Positions 35,935 through 44,397 of a stretch of 59,290 nt of DNA are shown here, one piece after another. The DNA is taken from positions 1 to 59,290 of the forward strand of contig JAAYHY010000003.1 in NCBI GenBank assembly GCA_012735135.1, given 5' to 3'. This stretch comes from Bacillota bacterium. Lineage in GTDB: Bacteria > Bacillota > UBA4882 > UBA10575. The first letter of the stretch is position 1. Each line of letters opens with the position of its first letter. The notes beneath the pieces were generated by a model, which did not search any database, was not told the origin of the DNA, and worked only from the letters and a program-made list of their open reading frames with translations. Both the position numbers and the translations under genes were made by a program.

Positions 35935-37086
35935 TTACTCCTCTTCCTTTGCAACCTCCTGCTGTAAAGTCAGGATAATGGTGGTCTCTTCCTGATCCGG
36001 TTTGGTGATGGTAATTGAACAGGAGCGGTCTTTTTTCTCCCCATGGATAATGGTAAGTTCCCCAAAGTGACTGGTCTTATGCGTCCAGCCCTGCTTGGTC
36101 AGTTCGCGCTCGTAAAAAGCGATAATGGTGTCCGGCTTTTCTTTGGTGGAAAAAGTGGCCGTTGAATTTTCTCCGTTACCGTCCCCGAAATAACTTTGGA
36201 TTTCCGCTTTGGGATAAAGCGGAACATCCCGGGGGTATCCCTTGGGCAGTTGATTTCCGATGGTCACCCCCCCAACTTTGAAGGAAGAACCATCACGGGT
36301 GACTTCTACCTTTTCGCCTGTGATGGAACTGAGGATTTTTCCGGCGACGCGTTCACCGAAATCGGGCCGGTTCCGTGTAAAGACCGACCGTCCGAAGAGA
36401 GAGGGTTGGTAGCCGCCGGTTAACCGTAAGACTAGTCCGAACAGGATAAGTCCAGCCAGGACAGTAAGGCCAATCCGCTTTTCCTTCTGGCCCAAATTTA
36501 AGGTTAAGCTTTTACTTTCACGGGCCTCAACTTCTTGGTAAGCCAGGGCGATGCCGATGAAGGCGATGGGAGCGGTGAAGATGACCGGAAAGAAAAAGAG
36601 AAAGGCGCCCAAGCTTCCTAACCAGATAATCACCAGGCTATAGAGGTACAAGGTTTGCGGCGCGGTTAAACATACTCCCAGACTGCGCTTGACGGCGTCC
36701 AGCGCCGGCAATTTTTGCTCAAGGGCAAAGGTGACGGCCAGTCCGGTAATGAAGGCGAGGGCTGGGGTAATGATAAAATGCAAAAGCCAGCCGATGACGG
36801 GAATCCCACTGATCACCCAGATTAAAAGGTAGACGAGACCGGCTAATAAAACGATAAGCAAAGTCGGTAAGAAGCCTGCGAAATGCAGAAAGATTTCTTT
36901 ATAGTCAGCCTGTTTTTCCTGGCAGAGTTTTAGACAGAGGATGATTAATCCCCCGCCAAGGGGTCCGGCTAAAATGCCAAGGCTGAGTCCGGAAAGGAGA
37001 AGGGTCAGAAAGGTAGCGATCAGGAGGAGAAGGAAATGTTTACGGTAGAGCTCAAAAATACGTTTCAGGTTGGTGAGGATGTCCAT
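35935..37086 (-). CDS. polytopic membrane protein with C-terminal extracytoplasmic domain
   Basis: 383 residues from the ATG at 37086, chosen for GGAGGTGG 6 bases upstream. Residues 15-215 hold five to six membrane segments in a style like glycerophosphodiesterase membrane-domain/DUF975 proteins. After a further segment near 205-225, a soluble domain follows with KGYPRDVPLYPKAEIQSYFG and IIAFYERELTKQGW, a motif seen in small extracytoplasmic domains of unknown role. It lies 68 bases upstream of the CsgG-like gene on the same strand and may be co-transcribed with it. Function unknown. Confidence 0.72.
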   Translation of the reverse strand: MDILTNLKRIFELYRKHFLLLLIATFLTLLLSGLSLGILAGPLGGGLIILCLKLCQEKQADYKEIFLHFAGFLPTLLIVLLAGLVYLLIWVISGIPVIGWLLHFIITPALAFITGLAVTFALEQKLPALDAVKRSLGVCLTAPQTLYLYSLVIIWLGSLGAFLFFFPVIFTAPIAFIGIALAYQEVEARESKSLTLNLGQKEKRIGLTVLAGLILFGLVLRLTGGYQPSLFGRSVFTRNRPDFGERVAGKILSSITGEKVEVTRDGSSFKVGGVTIGNQLPKGYPRDVPLYPKAEIQSYFGDGNGENSTATFSTKEKPDTIIAFYERELTKQGWTHKTSHFGELTIIHGEKKDRSCSITITKPDQEETTIILTLQQEVAKEEE

Positions 37087-37182
37087 CAAAACCACCTCCA
37101 AAACGGTTTATTATATTAGAATGATTATATCAGAGGATTCTAAACAGATTCTGAACATAAAGCTAGAAGCGGGCGGGGTGGG

Positions 37183-37218
37183 GTAAAAAAGAAGAAGGCC
37201 CCGGATGGAGCCTTCTTC
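37183..37218 (-). terminator. terminator of the six-LysM gene
   Basis: GAAGAAGGC / GCCTTCTTC stem (9 bp); the minus-strand reading ends in TTTTTT. Confidence 0.8.
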
Positions 37219-37235
37219 CTTCTTCTGTTCGGCGC

Positions 37236-38411
37236 TTACCTACAGGCTGAGCTTGGTGGAATACAGAGAACCTGGCCTGGATTGATCTGATTCGGGTTCG
37301 GGATCTGTGGGTTAAACCGGATAAGGCAATTTAAAGGAATGCCGAAGCGGTTGGCGATGTTGAACATGGTATCGCCGGCCCGAACCGTATAGAGGATTCC
37401 CCCCGGTGGACATTGGGGCTGGGGTGGCTGTTGCACGAAGCAGGCGGAGGCCGGTGGAACACAGAGGACCTGGCCCGGGAAGATTAGGTTCGGATTCGGG
37501 ATCTGTGGGTTAAACCGGATTAGGCAATCTAAAGGAATGCCAAAGCGGTTGGCGATGTTGAACATGGTGTCGCCGGCCCGGACCGTATAGAGGATCCCCC
37601 CTGGAGGACAAGGCACCGGTGTGGGCACACAAGCGCTGGCCGGTGGGATACACAGGACTTGGCCGGGGAAGATTTGGTCGCCGACCACTTGCGGATTGAA
37701 GCGGCGTAAGCAATCTAAAGGAATACCGAACCGGTTGGCGATGCTGAACAAAGTATCACCGGCACGCACAGTATATAGGATTCCTCCCGGCGGGCAAGTC
37801 GGTGACGGGACGCAAGCGCTGGCCGGTGGGATACACAGGACTTGGCCGGGGAAGATTTGGTCGCCGACCACTTGCGGATTGAAGCGGCGCAAGCAATCTA
37901 AAGGAATACCGAACTGGTTGGCGATACTGAACAAGGAATCACCGGCTCGTACGGTATAGAAGGTTCCTCCCGGCGGGCAAGTTGGCGTCGGGACACAAGC
38001 GGAGGCCGGCGGGATACAGATCACTTGACCTGGAGTAATTACATTCGGGTTGGTAATCTGAGGATTGAATTGAAGGATGCAATTGACGGTCACGCCGAAC
38101 CGGTTGGCGATTTCGGATAAGGTATCACCGGCGCGCACGGTATATAAGATTCCTCCCGGCGGGCAAGTCGGTGTCGGGACACAAGCGCTGGCCGGAGGGA
38201 TACACAAGATCTGACCGGGAAAGATTTGGTCGCCGACTACTTGCGGGTTGAAGCGGCGTAAGCATTCCACAGAAATCCCGAACCGGTTGGCAATACTGAA
38301 AAGGGTATCTCCGGAACGCACCGTATATAGAATACCCCCAGGCGGACAAGTGGGTTGCGTAATTTCAGGGGCTTGGGCTGTTTCAACAATATTTTCACCC
38401 TTTTCGGACAT
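37236..38411 (-). CDS. six-LysM repeat, cysteine-rich protein without signal peptide
   Basis: 391 residues made of six LysM units of about 60 residues, each CPPGG-ILYTVRAGDTLFSIANRFG, then a variable part with NPQ, and FPGQVLCIPPASAC. Each unit has four cysteines at fixed places (CPPGG, the LDCL position, VLCIPP, SAC). LysM domains bind peptidoglycan or chitin glycans. There is no signal peptide (N-terminus MSEKGENIVETAQAPEITQP), which recalls spore-associated LysM proteins made inside the mother cell; the spore role is inferred. GGAGG precedes the ATG. The DNA repeats are nearly identical. Confidence 0.88.
   Translation of the reverse strand: MSEKGENIVETAQAPEITQPTCPPGGILYTVRSGDTLFSIANRFGISVECLRRFNPQVVGDQIFPGQILCIPPASACVPTPTCPPGGILYTVRAGDTLSEIANRFGVTVNCILQFNPQITNPNVITPGQVICIPPASACVPTPTCPPGGTFYTVRAGDSLFSIANQFGIPLDCLRRFNPQVVGDQIFPGQVLCIPPASACVPSPTCPPGGILYTVRAGDTLFSIANRFGIPLDCLRRFNPQVVGDQIFPGQVLCIPPASACVPTPVPCPPGGILYTVRAGDTMFNIANRFGIPLDCLIRFNPQIPNPNLIFPGQVLCVPPASACFVQQPPQPQCPPGGILYTVRAGDTMFNIANRFGIPLNCLIRFNPQIPNPNQINPGQVLCIPPSSACR
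37261..38360. repeat. tandem ~180-bp coding repeats of the LysM gene
   Basis: The coding units recur about every 180 bases. The copies around 37630-37780 and 37810-37960 differ at only a few positions, while the outer copies are more diverged, which suggests recent internal duplication or gene conversion. Confidence 0.8.
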
Positions 38412-38555
38412 TTGGGCACCTCCTCATGGACTGAGTAACTTATAAATCCTGATATTAAGGTATTCATTGTCCTGACTGGAGGCACCGAGATTTCAGCATA
38501 AAACTATATTCCTTATGAATAATGCTTAACCGTCCCGGTTGAACAGGTGGTTTTG

Positions 38556-38588
38556 AAATAAAAAAACTGCCCCCTCCGGGAGGCAGTT
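38556..38588 (-). terminator. terminator of the beta-barrel-like gene
   Basis: AACTGCC(C) / GGCAGTT stem around CCCTCCGGGA; the minus-strand reading ends in TTTTTTATTT. Confidence 0.75.
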
Positions 38589-38616
38589 CTCCATTTGCCG
38601 GCGGTTGGATTTATGG

Positions 38617-39303
38617 TTAGATTAACCGGAAATTCAAACCAATTTTCGCCCACGAGTTTCTTTCGGCGGCGGAGGATAATATAAAGTGATTAAATTCAAA
38701 GTTTACAGTGGTATCGCCATGGGGATGCCACTCGTATCCGATGGTTAACGGGAGATTATTCTTACCATCCGCTTCATCCCTTAACTTGGCGTCAATTGGA
38801 CTTAAGCGGTTAATTCCGAGCCAAAAGTTGCCTTTTCGGATGAGCCCGCCCAGATCAGCGGTAATGCCCTGCGGCTGAAACTTAATGCCCAGTTTAAGCT
38901 CGAAATAGTATTTATTATCCCTGCCTATGGTGCGGGAAGGGTAGGCTCCCAGGTAATAGGTGTAAGACCGTTCTTTAGTGATTAGGTTGTTGACCAGGAC
39001 AGCGTCGAAGCGATATGTATCTTTCTCCAGGGTGACCTGCCAAGGTGTTATTTTATGGGTCGAAATATTACTTGCGACATGATCGCACCAGTTATAGATC
39101 AATCCGAGTTTAGCATCGTCAGTAAAATAATAATTGAAATTAACTTGATGGTATCTTTTAAAAGTTTCAGTGTTAAAAATGTTTATCCCCCGGTTGAAAA
39201 AATCAAGTTCAAAATCGACCGAAAAGGCACTGGCCATGACAGCCTGTCCGCCCAATAAAATAAGCATTACCAAGAGAAATAAGGTTAAGACTGTTTTTTT
39301 CAT
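38617..39303 (-). CDS. predicted outer-membrane beta-barrel protein
   Basis: 228 residues from the ATG at 39303 (AAAGGAGG upstream); a longer frame exists but has no site. It has a signal peptide (about 1-25, ending VMASA), then alternating aromatic/polar strands throughout (FNYYFTDDAKLGLIYNW, YTYYLGAYPSR, YYFELKLGIKFQPQ, GEYE-free turns) and a last strand WAKIGLNFRLI. The final residue is Ile rather than Phe, close to the usual barrel end. Family not recognised. It agrees with the outer membrane implied by the Lpt/Bam genes. Confidence 0.72.
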   Translation of the reverse strand: MKKTVLTLFLLVMLILLGGQAVMASAFSVDFELDFFNRGINIFNTETFKRYHQVNFNYYFTDDAKLGLIYNWCDHVASNISTHKITPWQVTLEKDTYRFDAVLVNNLITKERSYTYYLGAYPSRTIGRDNKYYFELKLGIKFQPQGITADLGGLIRKGNFWLGINRLSPIDAKLRDEADGKNNLPLTIGYEWHPHGDTTVNFEFNHFILSSAAERNSWAKIGLNFRLI

Positions 39304-39486
39304 TACAATCCTCCTTTTGTGCAAAAAAAATGAGTGTAACCCGTACGCATAGATTAGGAAATTCACATACTAGACAATAAAATTTAAATAGTCGGCACAA
39401 ATATAAGTATATCGCGATTTTGGAAATTACGTCAAGAGGAGGACAAACGGGGTTGATCCAAAATCTGATTTTAGGAGGTGTTCTTG

Positions 39487-40095
39487 TTGGGTCAAATCAA
39501 AGCCGTTCTTTTTGATTATGGTGGCGTGCTCTCGACGAAACAGGTTCCGGAAGAAATCGAAGCGATGTTGGGACTTCTGCAGGTGGATGAAGAAGAGTTT
39601 CAGCATTGGTATTACTATTACCGGCCATTTTATGACCGGGGGAGCACGGGTGAGGAATATTGGCAAAAGGTCTTGGCCGCCTGCGGAGTAGAGTATAACC
39701 GGGAATTGGTTACCCGGCTGATGGAGCATGATCTCAAGAGCTGGACACAGGTAAACCCAGATATGCTTGGATGGGCGGCGGAACTGAAAGCCGGAGGCTA
39801 CCGGCTGGGAATCATCTCCAACATGGTGCAGGAAATATTGGCTTATATGCAGTCCAACTTTACGTGGTTGCAAGGAGACCTCTTTACCAGCCAAGTTTAT
39901 TCTTGCCTTTTGGGGGTCGCCAAACCTGATCCCCGGATTTACCAGATTAGCCTTGAAGAAATGGGACTTTCCGCGGGGGAATGCTTGTTCATTGATGATA
40001 CGGAAGTAAACGTTAAAGCTGCCCAAAAGTTGGGGTTTTCTGTTTACCATTACCGGGAACCCGCGGATCTGGTCGTGCTTAAGCAAAGCATATGA
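39487..40095 (+). CDS. HAD-IA family hydrolase
   Basis: Cytoplasmic HAD phosphatase of about 202 residues, of the YihX/epoxide-hydrolase-like kind. Motif I is LFDYGGVLS (nucleophile Asp; the second Asp is replaced by Gly), motif II IISNM, motif III the lysine of GVAKPDPRIY, motif IV FIDDTEVNV. A TTG start (39484 or 39487) was chosen because AGGAGG lies 5-8 bases upstream; GTG 39478 would overlap that site. Substrate unknown; a sugar phosphate is plausible given the neighbouring sugar genes. Confidence 0.85.
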   Translation: MGQIKAVLFDYGGVLSTKQVPEEIEAMLGLLQVDEEEFQHWYYYYRPFYDRGSTGEEYWQKVLAACGVEYNRELVTRLMEHDLKSWTQVNPDMLGWAAELKAGGYRLGIISNMVQEILAYMQSNFTWLQGDLFTSQVYSCLLGVAKPDPRIYQISLEEMGLSAGECLFIDDTEVNVKAAQKLGFSVYHYREPADLVVLKQSI

Positions 40096-40187
40096 TCGAT
40101 CTTCTTTTGCTTGCTTTCATCAGCCGGGGCCAAACGGTGTCAAGGATATACCCTTTGACCCCGGTAGCAATGCTAACGGCGAGGGAT

Positions 40188-40213
40188 GAAAAAGACCGGG
40201 ACAAGCCCGGCCT
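40188..40213 (-). terminator. terminator of the four-LysM gene
   Basis: CCGGG / CCCGG stem with an ACAAG loop; the minus-strand reading is followed by TCTTTTTC. Confidence 0.6.
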
Positions 40214-40259
40214 TTGACGCGAGGATCTTTTTCCTGTATTTCTCCCCTCCTCAAGTGAG

Positions 40260-40982
40260 TTAACGATTGGGGATGCAGACCTGTTGTCCGATCTGTAATT
40301 GATTGGGGTTAATACCTGGGTTGGCGGCGGTAATGGCGGCGACCGTCGTACCGAACCGTTGGGCTAGACTAAAGAGGGTATCCCCCGATTGAATAATGTA
40401 AATAAAGCCGGAACAGGTTCCTGGTGTCGGTGTTGGCGCCGGCGCTGGAATACAAATCTGTTGCCCAACTTGTAAGTTATTGGGGGTAACTCCGGGGTTG
40501 GCGGCGGTTAAGGCTTGTAAGGTTACGCCAAAACGAGAAGCTAAGCTAAAGAAGGTATCTCCCGCCCGGATGGTATAGAGAAAACCGCCGGGGCAAGGTC
40601 CAGGGCCCGGTGCCGGAGCCGGAACACAAATTTGTTGTCCAATTTGCAGACGGTTAGGATCAACGCCCGGGTTAGCCGCTTGCAGGGCAGCCACCGTGGT
40701 TCCGAAGCGCCGCGCAATACTGAAGTAGGTATCACCGGCGCGGACCGCGTAAAGGAAACCACCGGGACAGGAGCCTGGGCCCGGAGCGACCGGTATGCAG
40801 ATCATCCGTCCGACCTGTAAAGAATTGGGGTCCAGTCCGGGGTTGGCGTTGAGAATGGCTTGCACAGTGGTATTAAACCGTCTGGCCAGGGCAAAAAGGG
40901 TGTCACCGGAGACGATGGTATATACGGTGCCGCCAGGACAGGAAATCTGACTAATGGTCATATTCGGTTCGTTCATGGCCAT
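40260..40982 (-). CDS. four-LysM repeat protein without signal peptide
   Basis: About 240 residues with four LysM domains (YTIVSGDTLFALARRFNT, YAVRAGDTYFSIARRFGT, YTIRAGDTFFSLASRFGV, YIIQSGDTLFSLAQRFGT), each ending in QVGxxICIP, separated by Pro/Gly linkers. No signal peptide. It is a cousin of the six-LysM protein at 37236 but with fewer cysteines. The ATG at 40982 has GGAGG 8 bases upstream; an ATG at 40997 lies before that site and is less likely. Role probably in binding the cell wall or spore cortex (inference). Confidence 0.87.
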   Translation of the reverse strand: MAMNEPNMTISQISCPGGTVYTIVSGDTLFALARRFNTTVQAILNANPGLDPNSLQVGRMICIPVAPGPGSCPGGFLYAVRAGDTYFSIARRFGTTVAALQAANPGVDPNRLQIGQQICVPAPAPGPGPCPGGFLYTIRAGDTFFSLASRFGVTLQALTAANPGVTPNNLQVGQQICIPAPAPTPTPGTCSGFIYIIQSGDTLFSLAQRFGTTVAAITAANPGINPNQLQIGQQVCIPNR

Positions 40983-41097
40983 CTCTGATTCCTCCATTAG
41001 TAATATACTACAAATTATGCGGAAGCCGGATAAAAGGTAAGTGGTTAAAGTAATGAGTTATTGGGCTTAAGGTCTAAATCAAAGTACTATACGGCCG

Positions 41098-43218
41098 GTG
41101 GGGGACGTTTTTTTCCGAAGGGAAACTGGATATAATGAAAGAGTAATTCTACCGGTTTTCACCCCTTTGGTCAATCTTGCCGGCAACCGGAGGAAAAAGT
41201 GCTTCCGTTGGCTGGACCTGAGCGGAGGGAAAGGAGGAGACATCATCCACGCCGACCTTTTTGATGAAAACTTCTTTTATGAAGGCGATGATCTCGGCGC
41301 GGCTTATACCCCCCGGCAGACCATCTTTACCGTGTGGGCGCCGACCGCCCGGGAGGTTTGTTTATATACTTACCGCCAAGGAAGAGGCGGAGAAAAGACC
41401 GTCTATCCCATGACCAGGGAAACGGGGGGCATCTGGAGGCAAGTAGTGGCCGGCGATTGCCATGGCCTCTACTATACTTATGGGGTCACCCATGATGACC
41501 GGGTCTTTGAAGTGGTCGATCCCTATGCCCGGGCGGCGGGGGTCAACGGGGACCGGGGGATGGTGGTGGATCTGGCCCGGACCAATCCGGAAGGTTGGGC
41601 GGAGGTTAAACGGCCGGTGCTGGCCGCGCCGGTCGATGCGATCATCTATGAATTACATGTCCGTGACTTTTCCATCCACCCCCAGTCGGGGATGGCGCAT
41701 AAGGGTAAATTCCTGGCCTTTACCGAAGAGGGTACCCGGGGACCACAGGGGATTAAGACCGGTCTTGACCATTTGGTCGATCTGGGGGTGACCCACCTGC
41801 ATCTCCTCCCGGTTTTCGACTTTGCCTCGGTCGACGAGGGAGAAGGGAATGCCCCCCAGTATAACTGGGGTTATGATCCAAAAAACTATAATCTGCCGGA
41901 AGGGTCCTACGCCACCGACCCTTTCCAGGGTGAAGTCCGCATCCGGGAACTGAAAGCAGCGATTAAAGCCCTGCATGAAAAGGGGATCGGCGTGATCATG
42001 GATGTGGTCTATAACCATACCTTTAATTCCTGGGATTCGGCGTTGAACCGCCTGGTTCCCGGCTACTATTACCGGCTGAATCCGGACCGCAGTTTTGCCA
42101 ATGGTTCGGGTTGTGGCAATGAGCTTGCCACCGAACGGCCGATGGTCCGGAAACTAATCATTGATTCGGTTGTCTACTGGGCCACCGAGTACCGGGTGGA
42201 CGGGTTCCGTTTTGACCTGATGGGCCTCCTGGATCTGGAGACGATGCGGCGGATCCGGGCGGCTTTGGACCGGATCTGCCCGGGACTTTTGCTCTACGGG
42301 GAAGGCTGGACGGGTGGCCCGTCCCCGCTGCCGGGAGACCAAGCGGCCTTGAAGGGTAATGCCCGTTCTCTGCCGGGGATTGCTTTTTTTAACGATTCGG
42401 CGCGGGACGGCATCAAGGGGCATGTTTTTAACCAGGCGGAAGCGGGCTTTGTCAATGGGAAGGCCGGGATGGAGGAGAGCGTTAAATTCGGAATTGTGGC
42501 AGCCACTTACCATCCGGGGCTTTGCTACGAACGGGTGAACTACGACCATGCGCCCTGGGCCGGGGAACCGGGCCAGGCCGTGAATTACTGTGAAGCCCAT
42601 GATAACCTGACCCTCTGGGATAAACTGTTGATCACCAATGGGGACGAAAGCGAAGAACAGCGGATCAGAAGGCATAAGTTGGGTGGCGCCATTGTCTTGA
42701 CCAGTCAAGGGATTCCCTTTCTCCATGCCGGTCAGGATTTTCTCCGGACCAAAGGGGGGAACGCCAACAGTTATCTGGCCCCGGATGCCGTCAATCAACT
42801 GGATTGGACCCGGAAAGCCCGTTACCATGAGGTCTATGCTTATTACCGGGGGTTAATTGCGCTGCGCAAAGCCCATCCGGCTTTCCGGTTACGGACATCT
42901 GAACAGATCCAAACCCATCTTCATTTTCTGGATTTACCCGCCCAGCTGATCGGGTACACCTTAGGCGACCATGCCAACGGGGACTCCTGGCGGATGATTG
43001 TGGTTCTTTTTAATGCCCGGACGACCCCGGCGCCGGTGGCGCTGCCCGGCGAGGACTGGGTGGTGGTGGTTGACCGGCAGCACGCCGGTACGGAAGCCTT
43101 GGGTTATGTCAGGGGGCCGGAGGTGGCGGTGGAACCCCTCAGTGCTTTGATTTTGGTGGACCGGGCCAGCTTTAAGGAGGGCGCCCTACCCAAGCCCACT
43201 GAGGCATGTGAAAGGTAG
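41098..43218 (+). CDS. pulA: type I pullulanase (GH13)
   Basis: Debranching enzyme cutting alpha-1,6 links in pullulan, glycogen or limit dextrins. It has a CBM48-like part (TIFTVWAPTAREVCLYTY), the type I signature YNWGYDPKNY, and the GH13 catalytic residues in GFRFDLMG (Asp nucleophile), LLLYGEGW (Glu acid/base) and EAHDNLTLWD (Asp). It lacks a signal peptide, so it acts in the cytoplasm. The only canonical start (GTG 41098) has no site and precedes a TATAAT. The best site, AAAGGAGG (41230), is followed by ATC ATC (41242, 41245), where homologues begin; that form has 657-658 residues. It fits with the GH57 branching enzyme nearby. Confidence 0.9.
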   Translation: MGDVFFRRETGYNERVILPVFTPLVNLAGNRRKKCFRWLDLSGGKGGDIIHADLFDENFFYEGDDLGAAYTPRQTIFTVWAPTAREVCLYTYRQGRGGEKTVYPMTRETGGIWRQVVAGDCHGLYYTYGVTHDDRVFEVVDPYARAAGVNGDRGMVVDLARTNPEGWAEVKRPVLAAPVDAIIYELHVRDFSIHPQSGMAHKGKFLAFTEEGTRGPQGIKTGLDHLVDLGVTHLHLLPVFDFASVDEGEGNAPQYNWGYDPKNYNLPEGSYATDPFQGEVRIRELKAAIKALHEKGIGVIMDVVYNHTFNSWDSALNRLVPGYYYRLNPDRSFANGSGCGNELATERPMVRKLIIDSVVYWATEYRVDGFRFDLMGLLDLETMRRIRAALDRICPGLLLYGEGWTGGPSPLPGDQAALKGNARSLPGIAFFNDSARDGIKGHVFNQAEAGFVNGKAGMEESVKFGIVAATYHPGLCYERVNYDHAPWAGEPGQAVNYCEAHDNLTLWDKLLITNGDESEEQRIRRHKLGGAIVLTSQGIPFLHAGQDFLRTKGGNANSYLAPDAVNQLDWTRKARYHEVYAYYRGLIALRKAHPAFRLRTSEQIQTHLHFLDLPAQLIGYTLGDHANGDSWRMIVVLFNARTTPAPVALPGEDWVVVVDRQHAGTEALGYVRGPEVAVEPLSALILVDRASFKEGALPKPTEACER
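41131..41136 (+). promoter_or_regulatory. -10 box within the 5' part of the pullulanase frame
   Basis: TATAAT about 110 bases before the Shine-Dalgarno at 41230; the -35 region (TTTTTT) is poor. If used, translation cannot begin at the GTG at 41098. Confidence 0.4.
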
Positions 43219-43222
43219 GTAG

Positions 43223-44140
43223 TTAGTCGGAAAGAGGCAAGCGCTCAACATTAAAACCTTTGGCTTGGAGGAGGGCGATGATCCCCTGCTCCCCCAGGAA
43301 ATGGCCGCAGGGGAGGAGCAGAAAATAGCTCCCACCGGTGGCAAGGAGTTCTTCGATCTGGTCGGCCATCCGGCGGTTGCGGCGGAAATAAATATGGTCA
43401 TAATAACCGGAATAGGCCGGGTCGTCTTGATGGGCGAAGATCAACGCCGTCAGCTTCTCCAGATCCCCTCTCCACCAAGACGTAACTAATTCCTCCGTTT
43501 CCTTGGCTAAATCGGAGGCTAAGGCTTCCAGCAGCAACATTTTTTCGGTGGCCGGCGGAAGTTGGGCCAGTAAAATTGCTTGGTCGATCGGGCTTTCCAA
43601 CCCGATAATCCTTTTTCCGCCGGCTGTATCCAAGAAATAAATATCCAAACTTTGGTCGGGGAAATAGCCCATTGTTTGCTGATGAACGGCTTCAATGGTC
43701 ACCAGTAAAAACCAGGGACGGAAGGGGGCCAGCTGTTCGAGGGATAAACCGTACCGGGCTAAAACTTCGGTACAGCGTTGGATTTCAGCTGGGGAGAGCT
43801 GGTCTTTGATGGTCTGTCCTTCCGGGTATAAGGCTGCCGCCAAGATCGAGGCGTTGAGTTCTTCCGGTTCAATCTTGGTTAAGTCCACGGAAACCACCAG
43901 ATTGTCGCTGGCGGCAAATAAGCTTTCAATCTTGGGGTGGAGCGGATAGAAATCATCATTGCCGATGTTGAGGGCAGTAAGCAGATAGGCCGTGCCCTGC
44001 CCGCCGGTGACCTGCCAGAGCGCAGGCGCCGGTTTGGCAGGTAGGTTACCCAAGGCGCCGGCGGCGCCGGAAACGATAAGGAAAAGCAGGCTAAGACCGA
44101 CCAACGGTTTAACCCGGAGTCTTCTGGTGCCGATGACCAT
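43223..44140 (-). CDS. TraB/GumN family protein
   Basis: 305 residues with an N-terminal signal or anchor (about 11-31) and the TraB/GumN fold: ALWQVTGGQGTAYLL, DDFYPLHPKIESLF, IIGLESPIDQ, RNRRMADQIEELLA and PCGHFLGEQGIIALLQAKGF. The family is thought to be metal-dependent peptidase-like. The usual G-[ST]-x-H at the first motif reads TALNIG here, with Asn58 in place of His, so metal binding may be altered. It should act outside the inner membrane. Convergent with the pullulanase gene, only 4 bases apart. Confidence 0.85.
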   Translation of the reverse strand: MVIGTRRLRVKPLVGLSLLFLIVSGAAGALGNLPAKPAPALWQVTGGQGTAYLLTALNIGNDDFYPLHPKIESLFAASDNLVVSVDLTKIEPEELNASILAAALYPEGQTIKDQLSPAEIQRCTEVLARYGLSLEQLAPFRPWFLLVTIEAVHQQTMGYFPDQSLDIYFLDTAGGKRIIGLESPIDQAILLAQLPPATEKMLLLEALASDLAKETEELVTSWWRGDLEKLTALIFAHQDDPAYSGYYDHIYFRRNRRMADQIEELLATGGSYFLLLPCGHFLGEQGIIALLQAKGFNVERLPLSD

Positions 44141-44173
44141 AGAAGTAACCTCCCCTCGGTGGTTATAATTTAA

Positions 44174-44307
44174 TTATTCCACCGGGGAAAGAGATTTCCT
44201 GCCAAAAATTCCTAGACTTGGTCGGGCTTCATCACACGACGGGATCATAATTCGATCTCCTTCCACCCCGCAGAGGGTGTTTGAGACCGGACAACGATCT
44301 TAGCCAT
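44174..44307 (-). other. pair of overlapping micro-ORFs upstream of the TraB/GumN gene
   Basis: On the minus strand, ATG 44307 opens 20 codons (MAKIVVRSQTPSAGWKEIEL) ending at 44245. A second ATG (44248), with GGAAGGAG 8 bases upstream, overlaps that stop and opens 24 codons ending at 44174, 34 bases before the TraB/GumN ATG. They may be leader peptides or remains of a gene; nothing is recognised. Confidence 0.3.
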
Positions 44308-44370
44308 GCTCTTTCCGCCTTTTTGGTTTACTTTTTCTTTTGTTAGGATCTCCGCTTTATCCGGAAAGGC

Positions 44371-44396
44371 CGGCCGGCATGAAGCGAAGCCGGCCG
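44371..44396 (-). terminator. GC-rich hairpin after the penicillin-binding protein gene
   Basis: CGGCCGGC / GCCGGCCG stem (8 bp) just after the stop codon, but without a T run, so termination is uncertain. Confidence 0.4.
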
Positions 44397-44397
44397 T

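Noticed and set aside
37621-37959. Plus-strand open frame with internal repeats
   Set aside because: It is the reverse side of the LysM coding repeats; no binding site and the opposite strand explains all features.
37236-38411. Possible CRISPR-like regular repeats
   Set aside because: The ~180-bp units are in frame, encode LysM domains, and have no short repeat/unique spacer pattern.
39427-40086. Minus-strand open frame (219 codons) opposite the HAD hydrolase
   Set aside because: All four HAD motifs are on the plus strand, with a good Shine-Dalgarno; the antisense frame has none.
42154-42828. Minus-strand open frame (224 codons) within the pullulanase
   Set aside because: The opposite strand encodes catalytic GH13 motifs; the antisense product has no recognisable features.
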